Assembly: GCA_943787925.1 (NCBI GenBank)
Contig: CALSOH010000001.1
Span: forward strand, 62,001-126,000
DNA from: TMED14 sp003507115
GTDB lineage: Bacteria; Bacteroidota; Bacteroidia; Flavobacteriales; Schleiferiaceae
Direction: 5' to 3'
DNA: 64,000 nt
Positions 33,821 to 43,566 of this stretch are shown in pieces (positions within the stretch are counted from its first letter, which is position 1; each line of letters opens with the position of its first letter). Under the pieces are notes generated by a model. That model was not told where the DNA came from. It worked only from the letters and a program-made list of their open reading frames with translations, and made no database searches. A program made the translations under genes and the position numbers.

Positions 33821-34546
33821 TCAAACGGGTTCGTCCAACAGATCCAAGAACTCGGTGCTCGAGGTTTCCATTTTGTAGATCACCGATTCGACGCGGGTGA
33901 CCAAGAAGTTGTAGCCGAAGTAGGCGAAGATGCCTACAACCAGACCGGCCGCGGTGGTCGTCATGGCGACGTAGATACCTTCTGCCAGCATATCGATTTG
34001 GACGCCTCCGCCGGCATTGGCCATCTCTTGGAAGGCCAAAATCATACCGATCACCGTTCCCAACAGCCCGAGCATGGGCGCACCCCCGGCAATCGTGGCC
34101 AGGTAGGGAAGGTTGCGCTCCAAGCGCTGAATTTCCAACTTGCCTTGGTTCTCGATGGAAGCGGATATGTCTTGGAGGGGCTTACCAATGCGGGTCAAGC
34201 CTTTGAGAATCATTCGGGCCACGGGGCTGTCCGAACGCTCACACAAATTGATGGCGGACTGCACATTGCCGGAGGCTACGTGGTCTTTAATGTCCTTCAT
34301 GAACTGTGGATCGATCTTGTTCGCTCGCTTGATCGCGCCCATGCGGTTGACAAAAATGTAGACCATGGCAATGGAGAGGAGCACCATCAAGAGCATGATG
34401 ATTTGGCCTCCAATGCCACCGGAGAGCATCAAGTCCATGATGCTGAGGGTTTCTTGAGTGGGCTCGGCCATGGAGGCCGTCGCGGCCGGCATCGCGGCGC
34501 TGTTAGCCTCCCCGGGGAGTTCGATTTGCAAAAAGGTCAAAGCCAT
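33821..34546 (-). CDS. exbB: MotA/TolQ/ExbB proton channel protein
   Basis: The 241 residues have three membrane helices: one near 45-65 (IIMLLMVLLSIAMVYIFV), and a pair in the second half within the conserved APMLGLLGTVIGMILAFQEM and GIYVAMTTTAAGLVVGIFAY segments that line the proton path. It is the first gene of exbB-exbD-tonB-folC. The N-terminus is a little longer than usual and Ala-rich. Confidence 0.93.
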   Translation of the reverse strand: MALTFLQIELPGEANSAAMPAATASMAEPTQETLSIMDLMLSGGIGGQIIMLLMVLLSIAMVYIFVNRMGAIKRANKIDPQFMKDIKDHVASGNVQSAINLCERSDSPVARMILKGLTRIGKPLQDISASIENQGKLEIQRLERNLPYLATIAGGAPMLGLLGTVIGMILAFQEMANAGGGVQIDMLAEGIYVAMTTTAAGLVVGIFAYFGYNFLVTRVESVIYKMETSSTEFLDLLDEPV

Positions 34547-34650
34547 GGCAAAGGATTTAGTGGACTAACGTAGAGAAATCAAATTTGGTGCCGCAGCCAC
34601 AAAGGGTAGGACGCGAAGGATTAAAATTACGGGCTTTCGCTGGCATTCGC

Positions 34651-35961
34651 TTAGCCAAAAATGATCCAGCGCTGAAGGATGTAAGCCCCAATGCCAGCAA
34701 AATAACCGAGGGCGGCCAAGAAGGTGATCTTCTTCAAATACCAACCAAAGGGAATGCGCTCCAATCCCATGACGGCCACGCCCGCGGCGGAACCAATGAT
34801 AAGGAGAGATCCCCCAGTACCCGCACAATAGGCGAGGAACTTCCAGAACAAATCGTCGTGGGCGAAGTAGGTTCCAGGAACCAGGTCGTACATCCCCATG
34901 GCTGCGGCGACCAGGGGAACGTTGTCGACGATGGCCGACAAAACGCCTATGATGGAGCCTACGAGGTAGATGCCTGTCTGGGTAGATGTGCCAATCGAGG
35001 CGTCCAGCCCGGCAGCCAAGTCATTCAATTGGCCTCCTGTCTGTAAACTGGCTACGGCCAGGAGAATCCCCAAGAAGAACAAGACCGAAGGCGTATCCAC
35101 TTTTCGAAGGACACCGAGGACACCGATGTTGCGACGTATTTCAGCCGGTTTTCGGCGATGCATAACGTCCGTCAAAATCCATAGTGTACCGAGGCTAAAC
35201 ATCATCCCCATGAAGGGGGGAAGGTGGGTGACCGTTTTAAAAATGGGAACGAAAAGGAGTCCCAAAACGCCGGCGATTAACACGGTTGTTTGTTCTTTCC
35301 GAGTGATGGCATGATCATCACTCTTTGGAGGCACTTCGGCAGGTCGCTCGATATTTCCTTTGATGGTAAAGGTCAAATATGTCAATGGTACGAGTAGGCA
35401 TACCACCGAAGGGAAAAATATGTAGGCGATGATATTTTCAGCGGAAACCTGACCGCCAATCCACAGCATGGTCGTTGTCACGTCGCCGATGGGCGAAAAG
35501 GCTCCCCCCGCATTAGCTGAAACCACGACCATGCCAGCAAATAGCCAGCGCGTTTCGCGGTCTTTAATCAATTTGCGCAGTAGAGAAATCATGACAATCG
35601 ACGTGGTTAGATTGTCTAGAATGGCGGAGAAGAAAAAGGTCAAAATCGCAATAATCCAGAGCAAATTGCGGATGCTTTTGGTTGAAATTCGGTCCGTGAT
35701 GACAGAAAAACCCCCGTGCGAGTCGACCACTTCGACAATCGTCATAGCCCCCAGGAGGAAGAAGAGAATGCCGGATATTTCCGCTAAATGTTCGAGTAAA
35801 TGATGTTCGGCCTCATGTAAATCCGGACCGCCAATGACATAAATCGTCCAACAAACCACCCCCGTTACCAGCGCCGCCGCCGCTTTATCGATTTTGAGAC
35901 TATGTTCGAAGGCGATAGCCGCATAACCCAGAACAAAGACGACGATCATAAGGGTGTACAT
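34651..35961 (-). CDS. nhaD: Na+/H+ antiporter NhaD
   Basis: NhaD exchanges sodium for protons across the inner membrane and is common in marine and halotolerant bacteria. The 436 residues form about 12 hydrophobic helices with family segments ILDNLTTSIVMISLLRKL, VVSANAGGAFSPIGDVTTTMLW and VDNVPLVAAAMGMYDL, where the Asp residues take part in ion binding. TACATTTA, a near -7 box, lies 27 bases upstream of the ATG. It stands alone between exbB and anmK. Confidence 0.92.
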   Translation of the reverse strand: MYTLMIVVFVLGYAAIAFEHSLKIDKAAAALVTGVVCWTIYVIGGPDLHEAEHHLLEHLAEISGILFFLLGAMTIVEVVDSHGGFSVITDRISTKSIRNLLWIIAILTFFFSAILDNLTTSIVMISLLRKLIKDRETRWLFAGMVVVSANAGGAFSPIGDVTTTMLWIGGQVSAENIIAYIFFPSVVCLLVPLTYLTFTIKGNIERPAEVPPKSDDHAITRKEQTTVLIAGVLGLLFVPIFKTVTHLPPFMGMMFSLGTLWILTDVMHRRKPAEIRRNIGVLGVLRKVDTPSVLFFLGILLAVASLQTGGQLNDLAAGLDASIGTSTQTGIYLVGSIIGVLSAIVDNVPLVAAAMGMYDLVPGTYFAHDDLFWKFLAYCAGTGGSLLIIGSAAGVAVMGLERIPFGWYLKKITFLAALGYFAGIGAYILQRWIIFG

Positions 35962-36014
35962 AAGAAAGATTTTAGCGTGTATATCGTAAATGTAGGGGGA
36001 ATTTGCTTCCCCGC

Positions 36015-37127
36015 TTAAGTGTTCAAGGGAGTTTCAACCAATATTGTGCCATCGCATCCGTCGAGAGAGGCCCCGGTCACACTGCCCCAAATATTCACCT
36101 CGCCTCTGAGCCTTCGAAGACCCAAAAAAGCAAAACAAATAGCCTCTTTAAAATCGCGCTCGGTTTCAGAAGGGATGACCCAAGAACGTGTGGAATCTTG
36201 TTCTAGAAGGGACATGAAGTATTGATTTTGGGCTCCTCCACCCGTGACCAGGACTTCTCCAGGTGGCGCATGACGCTGGCCATGGTGGATAGCCCATGCG
36301 GCATGATGGGTGGCTGTCGCAAGGGCCGTTTGCGGTGTGACATCCAGAAAGAGAGGAAGGACTTCGGACTCCACCCATTCGCGACCTAGACTCTTGGGAA
36401 AATCCTGAGCGTAAAAGGGGAGTTCTTGGAGAACCTTGAGGATGGAATCATCGGCATCATGGGTTCGGGCAATCTGCCCTTGAGGGTCAAAGGCGTATCC
36501 GCAAGCTTGAGCAAAGTGATTCAAGAGCACATTAGCTGGACCCAGATCGCCTGCCCTTCGCTTGCCGTCTTGGATCCAGCTAGCATTGCAAAAGCCCCCA
36601 AGATTGAGACAGACGGCATAGTCGGGATACAGGAAGGCGTCCGCCAGAGGAACCAACGGGGCTCCTTGCCCGCCTCGTGTCACATCCCCCACGCGAAAAT
36701 CGCAGATGATGGGAGTCTCTCCAAAGCCGTTCATCAAGGGAGAATCCTGGCCTATTTGACGGGTGATGCCCTGGGCAGGCAGGTGGTGAACCGTGTGGCC
36801 ATGGCTTGCAATGGCCTGGACGGGGGTTCCATCAAAGAATGCATGAAAGGCCTCATTGAGCCATTGGCTATAGTCCCATGAGACTCGGTTCAAGGCGGAG
36901 CCAGTCAGGCGGTAGCTTTCAGGTAGGCGCCTGGCCCAGGGACTTCCCTCGTAGGAAATACAGGTGCTTTGGAGAATTTCATGACGCCATCGAGTGCCGT
37001 CTTGCCAAAACGAAACTAAGGCCAAATCCAGACCATCCAAGGAGGTGCCAGACATGGCTCCACCGACGTAAAATGGTCCAGGACCGAGGAATTCGGGTCG
37101 CCAAGGGGGTGTGAAATCAGCGTACAT
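36015..37127 (-). CDS. anmK: Anhydro-N-acetylmuramic acid kinase
   Basis: AnmK phosphorylates anhydro-MurNAc from cell-wall turnover for reuse. The 370 residues (from the ATG at 37127) show the ATP/sugar motif GGAMSGTSLDGLD, the catalytic region ICDFRVGDVTRGGQGAPLVP and VLVTGGGAQN. Two further in-frame ATGs lie upstream (37172, 37190), so the exact start is uncertain. It is divergent from the acyl-CoA dehydrogenase gene and fits the glucosaminidase at 41.3 kb in peptidoglycan recycling. Confidence 0.92.
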   Translation of the reverse strand: MYADFTPPWRPEFLGPGPFYVGGAMSGTSLDGLDLALVSFWQDGTRWRHEILQSTCISYEGSPWARRLPESYRLTGSALNRVSWDYSQWLNEAFHAFFDGTPVQAIASHGHTVHHLPAQGITRQIGQDSPLMNGFGETPIICDFRVGDVTRGGQGAPLVPLADAFLYPDYAVCLNLGGFCNASWIQDGKRRAGDLGPANVLLNHFAQACGYAFDPQGQIARTHDADDSILKVLQELPFYAQDFPKSLGREWVESEVLPLFLDVTPQTALATATHHAAWAIHHGQRHAPPGEVLVTGGGAQNQYFMSLLEQDSTRSWVIPSETERDFKEAICFAFLGLRRLRGEVNIWGSVTGASLDGCDGTILVETPLNT

Positions 37128-37215
37128 GGAGTCGCAAAGATGAGATAGTTGAGCCAACCAATGAGAGGTCATGCAGGCGTAAATTTGCACTTGACTCAGA
37201 AATCCAACCTCAATT

Positions 37216-38370
37216 ATGCATTTTCAACTTTCCGAAGAGCACCTCATGATTCGCGATGCCGCGCGTGATTTTGCTCAATCTGAATTGCTTCCCGGCGTCA
37301 TCGAGCGGGACAACACCCAATCTTTTCCGTCTGAAGCGGTAAAAAAAATGGGGGAGTTGGGATTTTTGGGAATGATGACTTCTCCAACGTATCAAGGGGG
37401 CGGAATGGATACCATTTCGTACGTCTTGGCGATGGAAGAGATCTCCAAAATTGATGCCTCGGCCTCGGTCATTATGAGTGTCAACAACTCGCTGGTATGT
37501 TGGGGGTTGGAGAAATTTGGATCAGAAGCTCAAAAGCAGAAATACCTCACCCGCTTGGCCAATGGAGAAATGATTGGCGCTTTCTGTTTGAGTGAGCCCG
37601 AAGCGGGATCAGATGCCACGAGCCAGCAAACCACCGCCGTGGACTGTGGCGACTATTACCTGCTGAACGGTACGAAGAATTGGATCACGAATGGAAAGTC
37701 GGCGTCGGTCTATTTGGTGATGGCCCAGACGGATCTGGCCAAGGGGCATCGAGGAATCAACTGCCTCATTGTTGAAAAAGGCATGGAAGGATTCATTGTC
37801 GGTAAGAAAGAGGATAAGCTGGGCATCCGCGGGAGTGATACCCATTCCCTCATGTTCACCGATGTGAAAGTTCCCAAGGAGAACCGCGTAGGGGAGGACG
37901 GCTTTGGATTCAAATTCGCCATGAAAACTTTATCGGGTGGTCGCATTGGTATCGCAGCCCAAGCCTTAGGTATTGCCTCTGGTGCCTTGGAATTAGCGGC
38001 CAAATATGCTACCGAGCGAAAGTCATTTGGAAAGCCCATTTCCGAACACCAAGCCATCGCATTCAAAATTGCGGATATGGCGACGAAAGTCGAAGCGGCG
38101 CGCCTCCTTGTTCTGAAGGCAGCATGGCTCAAGGATCAAGGATTGAACTACGACAAAGCATCGGCTATGGCAAAGTTGTACGCTTCCGATGTTGCCATGG
38201 AAGCCACGGTGGAAGCCGTTCAAATCCTAGGTGGATATGGATTCGTCAAAGAATACCATGTGGAGCGCCTGATGCGAGATGCCAAAATCACTCAGATCTA
38301 TGAAGGCACGAGCGAAATTCAACGCATCGTGATTTCGCGAGCTGTTTTTGACGAATTCGCCTCGAGGTAA
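37216..38370 (+). CDS. Acyl-CoA dehydrogenase
   Basis: The 384-residue FAD enzyme oxidises acyl-CoA to the enoyl form. Family signatures are present: GAFCLSEPEAGSDA, ITNGKSASVYLVMAQT, ATERKSFGKPISEHQ, and the C-terminal LGGYGFVKEYHVERLMRDAKI with YEGTSEIQRIVISR, where the Glu is the usual catalytic base. Overall pattern fits short-chain (butyryl-type) enzymes, though chain length cannot be read with certainty. A strong hairpin follows at 38401. Confidence 0.93.
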   Translation: MHFQLSEEHLMIRDAARDFAQSELLPGVIERDNTQSFPSEAVKKMGELGFLGMMTSPTYQGGGMDTISYVLAMEEISKIDASASVIMSVNNSLVCWGLEKFGSEAQKQKYLTRLANGEMIGAFCLSEPEAGSDATSQQTTAVDCGDYYLLNGTKNWITNGKSASVYLVMAQTDLAKGHRGINCLIVEKGMEGFIVGKKEDKLGIRGSDTHSLMFTDVKVPKENRVGEDGFGFKFAMKTLSGGRIGIAAQALGIASGALELAAKYATERKSFGKPISEHQAIAFKIADMATKVEAARLLVLKAAWLKDQGLNYDKASAMAKLYASDVAMEATVEAVQILGGYGFVKEYHVERLMRDAKITQIYEGTSEIQRIVISRAVFDEFASR

Positions 38371-38399
38371 AGACGCCCCGCAAACGAGAACATATAGCA

Positions 38400-38427
38400 A
38401 AAAGCGCGGCCCGAGGGCCGCGCTTTG
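38400..38427. terminator. Bidirectional hairpin between acyl-CoA dehydrogenase and skp-like genes
   Basis: AAAGCGCGGCC and GGCCGCGCTTT pair around CGAG. The A/T tails on both sides allow it to stop transcription from either convergent gene. Confidence 0.75.
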
Positions 38428-38451
38428 CATTGGTCCCTGGCGGAACAGATC

Positions 38452-39018
38452 TTATTTTGATGCTTCCTCTTCGTCGCTCGGGGGATCCATGCTGTTGAGC
38501 ACTTCGGCGAGCTGGGTCGTCAAGTCCAAAGCTTCACTGCCGTAGAGCAAATTGGATTCATAGACAAAAATCAAGTCCAGTCCCAAATCCTCTTGAAGCT
38601 GTGCGATGGCTTTGTCCACTTGGGTTTTGACCATAGCGTTCATTTTGGCTTCCTCTTGGGCGAGTTCTCCGCTGCGCTGCTGTTCCAGGGCTTGGTAGTT
38701 TTGATTGATGCGCTGGAAATCCATTTGGGCACGCTCCAATTCCAACTTGGACAAGCTAGGTGCCGCCTTTTGGAGGACTTCGTATTCCGCCTGCAGGTTC
38801 TGCTGGCCGCGAATGAGCTCAGCCTCCATTTTTTTGGCGGTCGCCTCAAACTGCCCAACCAATTCGGTGTGGTAGGTGTACAATTGCGTCAAAGAATCAA
38901 GGCGGACATAGCCCACCTTCATGCCGTCGCCGGTCGGGGCCGAGCTGCCGCCCGTGCTGCACGATGCGGCCATCATGACAGCGGCACCGGCCAAAAGAAG
39001 TGTTTTCAAGGTTTTCAT
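38452..39018 (-). CDS. OmpH/Skp-like periplasmic chaperone, lipoprotein form
   Basis: From the ATG at 39018 the 188 residues have a lipoprotein signal (LLLAGAAVMMAASCSTGG), then VGYVRLDSLTQLY, a long coiled-coil region (about 45-140, rich in Gln, Glu and Ala) and a return segment IAQLQEDLGLDLIFVYESNLLYG. This is the OmpH/Skp fold, which holds unfolded outer-membrane proteins; the family's 'V.....vLyad...DlT' ending is visible. The TATTTTCG box lies 5 bases before the ATG. A longer frame into hutU is rejected. Confidence 0.85.
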   Translation of the reverse strand: MKTLKTLLLAGAAVMMAASCSTGGSSAPTGDGMKVGYVRLDSLTQLYTYHTELVGQFEATAKKMEAELIRGQQNLQAEYEVLQKAAPSLSKLELERAQMDFQRINQNYQALEQQRSGELAQEEAKMNAMVKTQVDKAIAQLQEDLGLDLIFVYESNLLYGSEALDLTTQLAEVLNSMDPPSDEEEASK

Positions 39019-39032
39019 GCCGCCGAAAATAA

Positions 39033-41038
39033 TCAAAAGACTTGGGCTATCGTCTCTTCGACGAGGGATTTCGACGCAATTTGTGCGACGGTGACCCTCA
39101 AGGCAGGCTGACGTTGCATTTCGCGGCCAATGGCGATCAGGGCCTCCGGGTTCCGAGCCCAGGCCCGGCGGGCGATGCCATTGTTGACATCGTAAAATAG
39201 CATGCTTTCCAACCGTCGTTCCGCATCGGGGCTCCCATCGAGCAGCATGCCAAATCCTCCATTGATGACTTCTCCCCAGCCGACGCCTCCGCCGTTGTGT
39301 AGGCTGACCCACGTGGCGCCCCGGAAGCTATCGCCAATGGCATTGTGCACCGCCATGTCCGCGGTAAAGCGCGAACCGTCGTAGATGTTGGAGGTTTCGC
39401 GGTAGGGAGAGTCGGTGCCGCTCACATCGTGGTGGTCACGCCCCAACACCACCGAAGCTATTTCGCCACGGGCGATGGCCTCGTTGAAGGCCCGCGCAAT
39501 GGCAATGCGGCCGACGGAATCGGCGTAGAGAATGCGCGCTTGCGATCCCACCACGAGGCGGTTCTCCTCGGCTTGCTCAATCCATCGAAGGTTGTCCTCC
39601 ATTTGGAGGCGGATGTCCTCGGGGGCCTGAGCTGCGAGTTCGCGAAGCACCCGGGCAGCGATAGCATCCGTGCGGCGCAAATCGTCGGGATTCCCTGAAG
39701 CGCAGACCCAGCGAAACGGCCCAAATCCATAGTCGAAACACAAGGGACCCAAAATGTCCTGGACGTAGCTGGGGTAGGCGAAATCCAAGCCGTTCTCGGC
39801 CATCACCTCGGCTCCGGCTCGGCTAGATTCGAGTAGGAAGGCATTGCCGTAATCAAAGAAATACATCCCTCGGCGTGCAAGGTGTTGATGGCCTGCACAT
39901 GGGCGCGCAGGGTCTCCTGTATTGCCTTCTTGAAGGATTCGGGATGGCTCACCATCAAGGCATTGGCTTCCTCATAGGTGTATCCTTGGGGGTAGTAGCC
40001 CCCCGCCCAGGGGTTGTGCAAGGAGGTCTGGTCACTGCCCAGATCGACCGAAATGTTGCGCTCAACGAGGCGCTCCCAGAGATCGACGGTATTTCCGACA
40101 AACGCGATGGACCGGTTGCCCCCGGCGGCTTGGCTCTCCAAGGCCGAATCTATCGCCGCATCCACGTCTTCAAAAATCGCATCCACCCACCCTTGGCTAT
40201 GGCGCTTGTGGGCGGCAGTGGCATTGATTTCGGCGGTAATGCTGACCATTCCGGCGATGGAGGCGGCTTTGGGCTGGGCCCCGCTCATGCCGCCCAGTCC
40301 AGCGGTGACGAAGAGTTTGCCTTCCAAGGGGCCGCGGGTGAATTTTCGGGCGGCATTCATGACCGTGATGGTCGTGCCATGGACGATGCCTTGTGGGCCG
40401 ATGTACATGTAGGAGCCGGCCGTCATCTGACCGTACTGCGATACGCCCAGGGCGTTCATGCGCTCCCAATCGTCTGGTTTCGAGTAGTTGGGGATAACCA
40501 TGCCGTTCGTCACGACGACGCGGGGCGCTTCTTTGGAAGAGGGGAATAGGCCTTGGGGGTGCCCGCTGTGCATGTGCAAGGTCTGCTCCTGCGTCATGGT
40601 GGCCAGGTACTGCATGGTGAGGCGGTACTGGGCCCAGTTTTGGAACACGGCGCCATTGCCCCCGTAGGTAATTAATTCATGGGGGTGTTGCGCGACGGCG
40701 GGATCCAAATTGTTTTGGATCATCAGCATGATAGCGGCCGCTTGCTCGCATTGCGCCGGGTAGTCGCCGATGGGCCGGGCATGCATTGCGTAGGTCGGGC
40801 GGTAACGGTACATGTAGATGCGGCCGTAGTCCTTGAGTTCTTGGGCAAATTCGGGGGCGAGCTCCGCGTGCAGGGCAGGGGGGAAATACCGCAGAGCGTT
40901 CTCGAGCGCAAGCCCTTTCTCAGCCCGCGTCAAAATGTCTTTGCGAATCGGGGCGTGGGAAACAGACGGGTCGAAGCCCGGATGTTCAGGTAGAAAGGAG
41001 GGAATGCCCTCCAAAATGGCGTGGTGAAAGTCCGTCAT
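39033..41038 (-). pseudogene. hutU: Urocanate hydratase, interrupted by one frameshift
   Basis: Urocanase is the second step of histidine breakdown. The N-terminal 395 or so codons (41038 to about 39855) and the C-terminal 277 (39866 to 39033) lie in different frames but join exactly: the first ends INTLHAEG and the second continues MYFFDYGNAFLLE, as in intact enzymes. One base appears to be missing in the GGG run before ATG near 39863. NAD-site motifs ITYGGNGAVFQNWAQYRL and GLGGMSGAQPKA are intact, with no other damage. Restored length, about 668, is normal for the long type. Either sequence error or a recent loss. No other hut gene is near. It overlaps the DUF5522 gene by 4 bases. Confidence 0.88.
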
Positions 41039-41199
41039 GAGGTCGGTTTTTTAAACGTGCCTGTACGCTTGTCAAAGCCATATGGGCAATGGGTGCATCC
41101 GCTTTGGCAGCAATGCCCGCGTTTCCGGTGATAGGCCTCGGTAAAGACGATGTATCCTTCGGGGCTGTAGTAAAAATCTTCCGGGTCGAGAGGTTTCAT
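41035..41199 (-). CDS. DUF5522-family small cysteine-rich protein
   Basis: The 54 residues read DFYYSPEGYIVFTEAYHRKR then GHCCQSGCTHCPYGFDK. The CC..GC..CPYG cluster is the hallmark of DUF5522, a small family whose four cysteines may bind metal. The ATG at 41199 is chosen over a TTG at 41220. Its stop overlaps the hutU start (ATGA). Function is unknown. Confidence 0.8.
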   Translation of the reverse strand: MKPLDPEDFYYSPEGYIVFTEAYHRKRGHCCQSGCTHCPYGFDKRTGTFKKPTS

Positions 41200-41260
41200 A
41201 GCAGGATGTGAGCTCCACAAAAGTCGGCCATAAAAGTCAAAAAGGAGCGACCTTTATCCC

Positions 41261-42220
41261 ATGAGAACGTTTGCCTTCCTCCTTAGTTCGATGCTGCTTT
41301 TGGGTGCGAATTCAGTTTGGGCCCAAAAGGAGTCCCCCAGCGCCGAGACTCCCCTTTCCCCGCGCAAAGCCTACATCGCCACCTACGCCAAGTGGGCTAC
41401 GAAAGAAATGAAGCGAACGGGCATTCCGGCCTCGATCACGCTGGCCCAAGGAATTTTGGAAAGTGGAAACGGGCGGAGCCGTTTGGCCACGGAGGGGAAT
41501 AACCACTTCGGCATCAAATGCCACGACGGCTGGAAGGGCAAAACGATGTTTGTGGACGACGACAAGCCGGACGAGTGCTTCCGCGTCTACCGCGATCCTC
41601 GGCAGAGCTACAAGGACCATTCAGAATTCTTGCTAAGCCGCAGCCGTTACGACGGTCTCTTTATACTGGATCCCCGTGACTATGCGGGCTGGGCGCGCGG
41701 GCTAAAAGCGGCCGGATATGCCACCAGCCCCACTTACGCGGAAAAACTCATCCAAATCATCGAGGAGGAAGAACTCTACCGCTTTGATGAGCAGGTCATC
41801 AAGCCCGCTACCAAGGGACTCAAGGCGCATTCTCGCTACAAAATGGCTCCCAACGGTGCAGGCTATGTCCTGTTGGAGCAGGGAGAAACGGTGGAGCAAG
41901 TGGCCTTTGACCTGGGATTGAAGCTCGAAAAAGTACTGGCCTTCAACGATGCCGCCTACGCATGGAATCCGCGCGCCGGGGACCGCATTTACGTCACACC
42001 CAAAAAGAAAAAGTGGGACCGCAAACTGCGGGAAATCAGCACCTGCCGCATGGTGGCTGGGGAAAGCACTTGGGACGTGGCCCAGCGCTACGGCATCCAG
42101 CTTGAGGCCTTGTATAAAATGAATGCCTGGCCCGTGGGTTACCAACCGGGCGATGGTGAACTCATCCGCCTCCAAGGACCTTTACTCCACGCAGCCAATC
42201 TACCGGCGAAAGGCATGTAG
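41261..42220 (+). CDS. Secreted glucosaminidase (GH73) with LysM repeats
   Basis: The 319 residues start with a signal peptide (FLLSSMLLLGANSVWAQ). Residues 35-180 form the Flg/GH73 glucosaminidase domain with the catalytic Glu in TLAQGILESGNGRSRLA, plus NNHFGIKCHDGWKGK and the YDGLFILDPRDYAGWARGLKAAGYAT segment. Two LysM-type modules follow (about 205-250 and 265-305), binding peptidoglycan. It likely trims cell wall in the periplasm or at the septum. GACCTTTA, a near -7 box, sits 4 bases before the ATG. Confidence 0.9.
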   Translation: MRTFAFLLSSMLLLGANSVWAQKESPSAETPLSPRKAYIATYAKWATKEMKRTGIPASITLAQGILESGNGRSRLATEGNNHFGIKCHDGWKGKTMFVDDDKPDECFRVYRDPRQSYKDHSEFLLSRSRYDGLFILDPRDYAGWARGLKAAGYATSPTYAEKLIQIIEEEELYRFDEQVIKPATKGLKAHSRYKMAPNGAGYVLLEQGETVEQVAFDLGLKLEKVLAFNDAAYAWNPRAGDRIYVTPKKKKWDRKLREISTCRMVAGESTWDVAQRYGIQLEALYKMNAWPVGYQPGDGELIRLQGPLLHAANLPAKGM

Positions 42221-42267
42221 GCACGGATCGCTTTAGGTAGGGTACGCTTAGCGCTGCTCCCGTCGAT

Positions 42268-43566
42268 TTACGGAACAAGAATGCCAGCAGACCAGTAGGC
42301 CTCTTCGCCTTGGGCTCGGTAGGTCAGGCCCGCCCAAGGGGCTTGGGGATTGGCTTGCCGGGTCACCCACCAGAGCTGGCCCTCGCTGGGTTGACTGCGG
42401 ACGTAGCGTATCGCGGCTTGGTACTGGGCCTCCTGGGCACTGTCCCGCACATCGGGGATGTAGCTCAGATAGCGGTTGGCCGCCAGGGTGTCTTCGCAGG
42501 TCAAAATAAACTCTCCCACCGTTTTCACATAGGGAAGCACCGCCAAGGGTTTATTCAGCCCCAAGTCATTGGAAGCAATCAATTCTGTGGAGGCCACCCA
42601 ATGCGGAATTTGCAGGGGGGCCGTTTCTTGGTAGCGGAGGGTAATGCGGTGGAGCTGCCGACGGCGCCCTTCGACCACACATTCTCCTTGTGCCTGAATG
42701 GCAATGGGATGCCCTTGGTAGCTCACCCGGCTGTCGACCGCTGTCCATTGGGCCCATCGTAGACCCGAGGTGAGCCAACGCCAACCTGGGAAGGCCCGTG
42801 CTTCGGTGGAATCGGCAAAGCCCAACCGGTCTGAGCGCGGACCGCCCTCGCTGACGGCCACCTTGGCCGTGCTATCCGCCGTAAAACGCAGGGACCAGCC
42901 GCGGCTATATGGGTGGGCAAAGCGCCATGAGCGCAGATCATCCGCCGGGGCATCTTTCGCCTCGGGCATCGCCATCCATGCATGGGCGAGCGGTGTACTT
43001 TCCTCTAAAGCAAGCGTCACCATGGCCGATGAGGCCAACTGACTGGCTAAGTTTGGATAGGCGGCATAGGAACTTCCCACCGAATGGGCGTCCAATTGCC
43101 GAATAGCTTCTTCCGCGAGGATGTCCGTCGTGCTCAATATCAACCAATCCGCCGTTTCGGCCAAGGCCCATTTGCCCTGCTCGTCCTGCCATTCCCAGAT
43201 GGTCCCGGACGCATAAGTTCGCCTTGAGGGCTCAAGGGAAGCCAGCTTTGAAGGGTGGAAAGCCGTGAATCCCCGCCGAACACAATAGGCCCAGTGGAGA
43301 GTTCCCGCTCCGACGGGATGCAAACTCAGGAGGCCTTCTCTGCCCGGCTCTAGGGGTAGTCGATTTAAAAGGCTCGACATCTGCTCTGAAAAGGGAAGCT
43401 CCTCTGTCCACGCCGCGCGCAGCGCGTGGTCATCGCGAACGGGCACCATTAGCACCGCGTTGACGGGGGTCGCCTGGATGAGGTCTAGGTTGGCGATATC
43501 CTCTTGGCAGGCCGCTGCAAAAAAGAGCAGGCCGAAGGGTAGGAGGGTGCGTCGAAATACATTCAC
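42268..43566 (-). CDS. Lipoprotein of unknown function
   Basis: The GTG at 43566 overlaps the rnhB stop (GTGA) and gives 432 residues with a lipoprotein signal (LLPFGLLFFAAACQED). The mature part has alternating strands and helices (AVLMVPVRDDHALRAAW, WALAETADWLILSTTDILAEEAIRQL), a layout reminiscent of DUF3352-type proteins, but no motif is decisive. It is the last gene of GT4-rnhB-lipoprotein. Confidence 0.6.
   Translation of the reverse strand: MNVFRRTLLPFGLLFFAAACQEDIANLDLIQATPVNAVLMVPVRDDHALRAAWTEELPFSEQMSSLLNRLPLEPGREGLLSLHPVGAGTLHWAYCVRRGFTAFHPSKLASLEPSRRTYASGTIWEWQDEQGKWALAETADWLILSTTDILAEEAIRQLDAHSVGSSYAAYPNLASQLASSAMVTLALEESTPLAHAWMAMPEAKDAPADDLRSWRFAHPYSRGWSLRFTADSTAKVAVSEGGPRSDRLGFADSTEARAFPGWRWLTSGLRWAQWTAVDSRVSYQGHPIAIQAQGECVVEGRRRQLHRITLRYQETAPLQIPHWVASTELIASNDLGLNKPLAVLPYVKTVGEFILTCEDTLAANRYLSYIPDVRDSAQEAQYQAAIRYVRSQPSEGQLWWVTRQANPQAPWAGLTYRAQGEEAYWSAGILVP

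Noticed and set aside
39033..41038. Two separate urocanase-related genes
   Set aside because: The parts join exactly at HAEG/MYFFDYGN with a one-base shift, so this is one broken gene.
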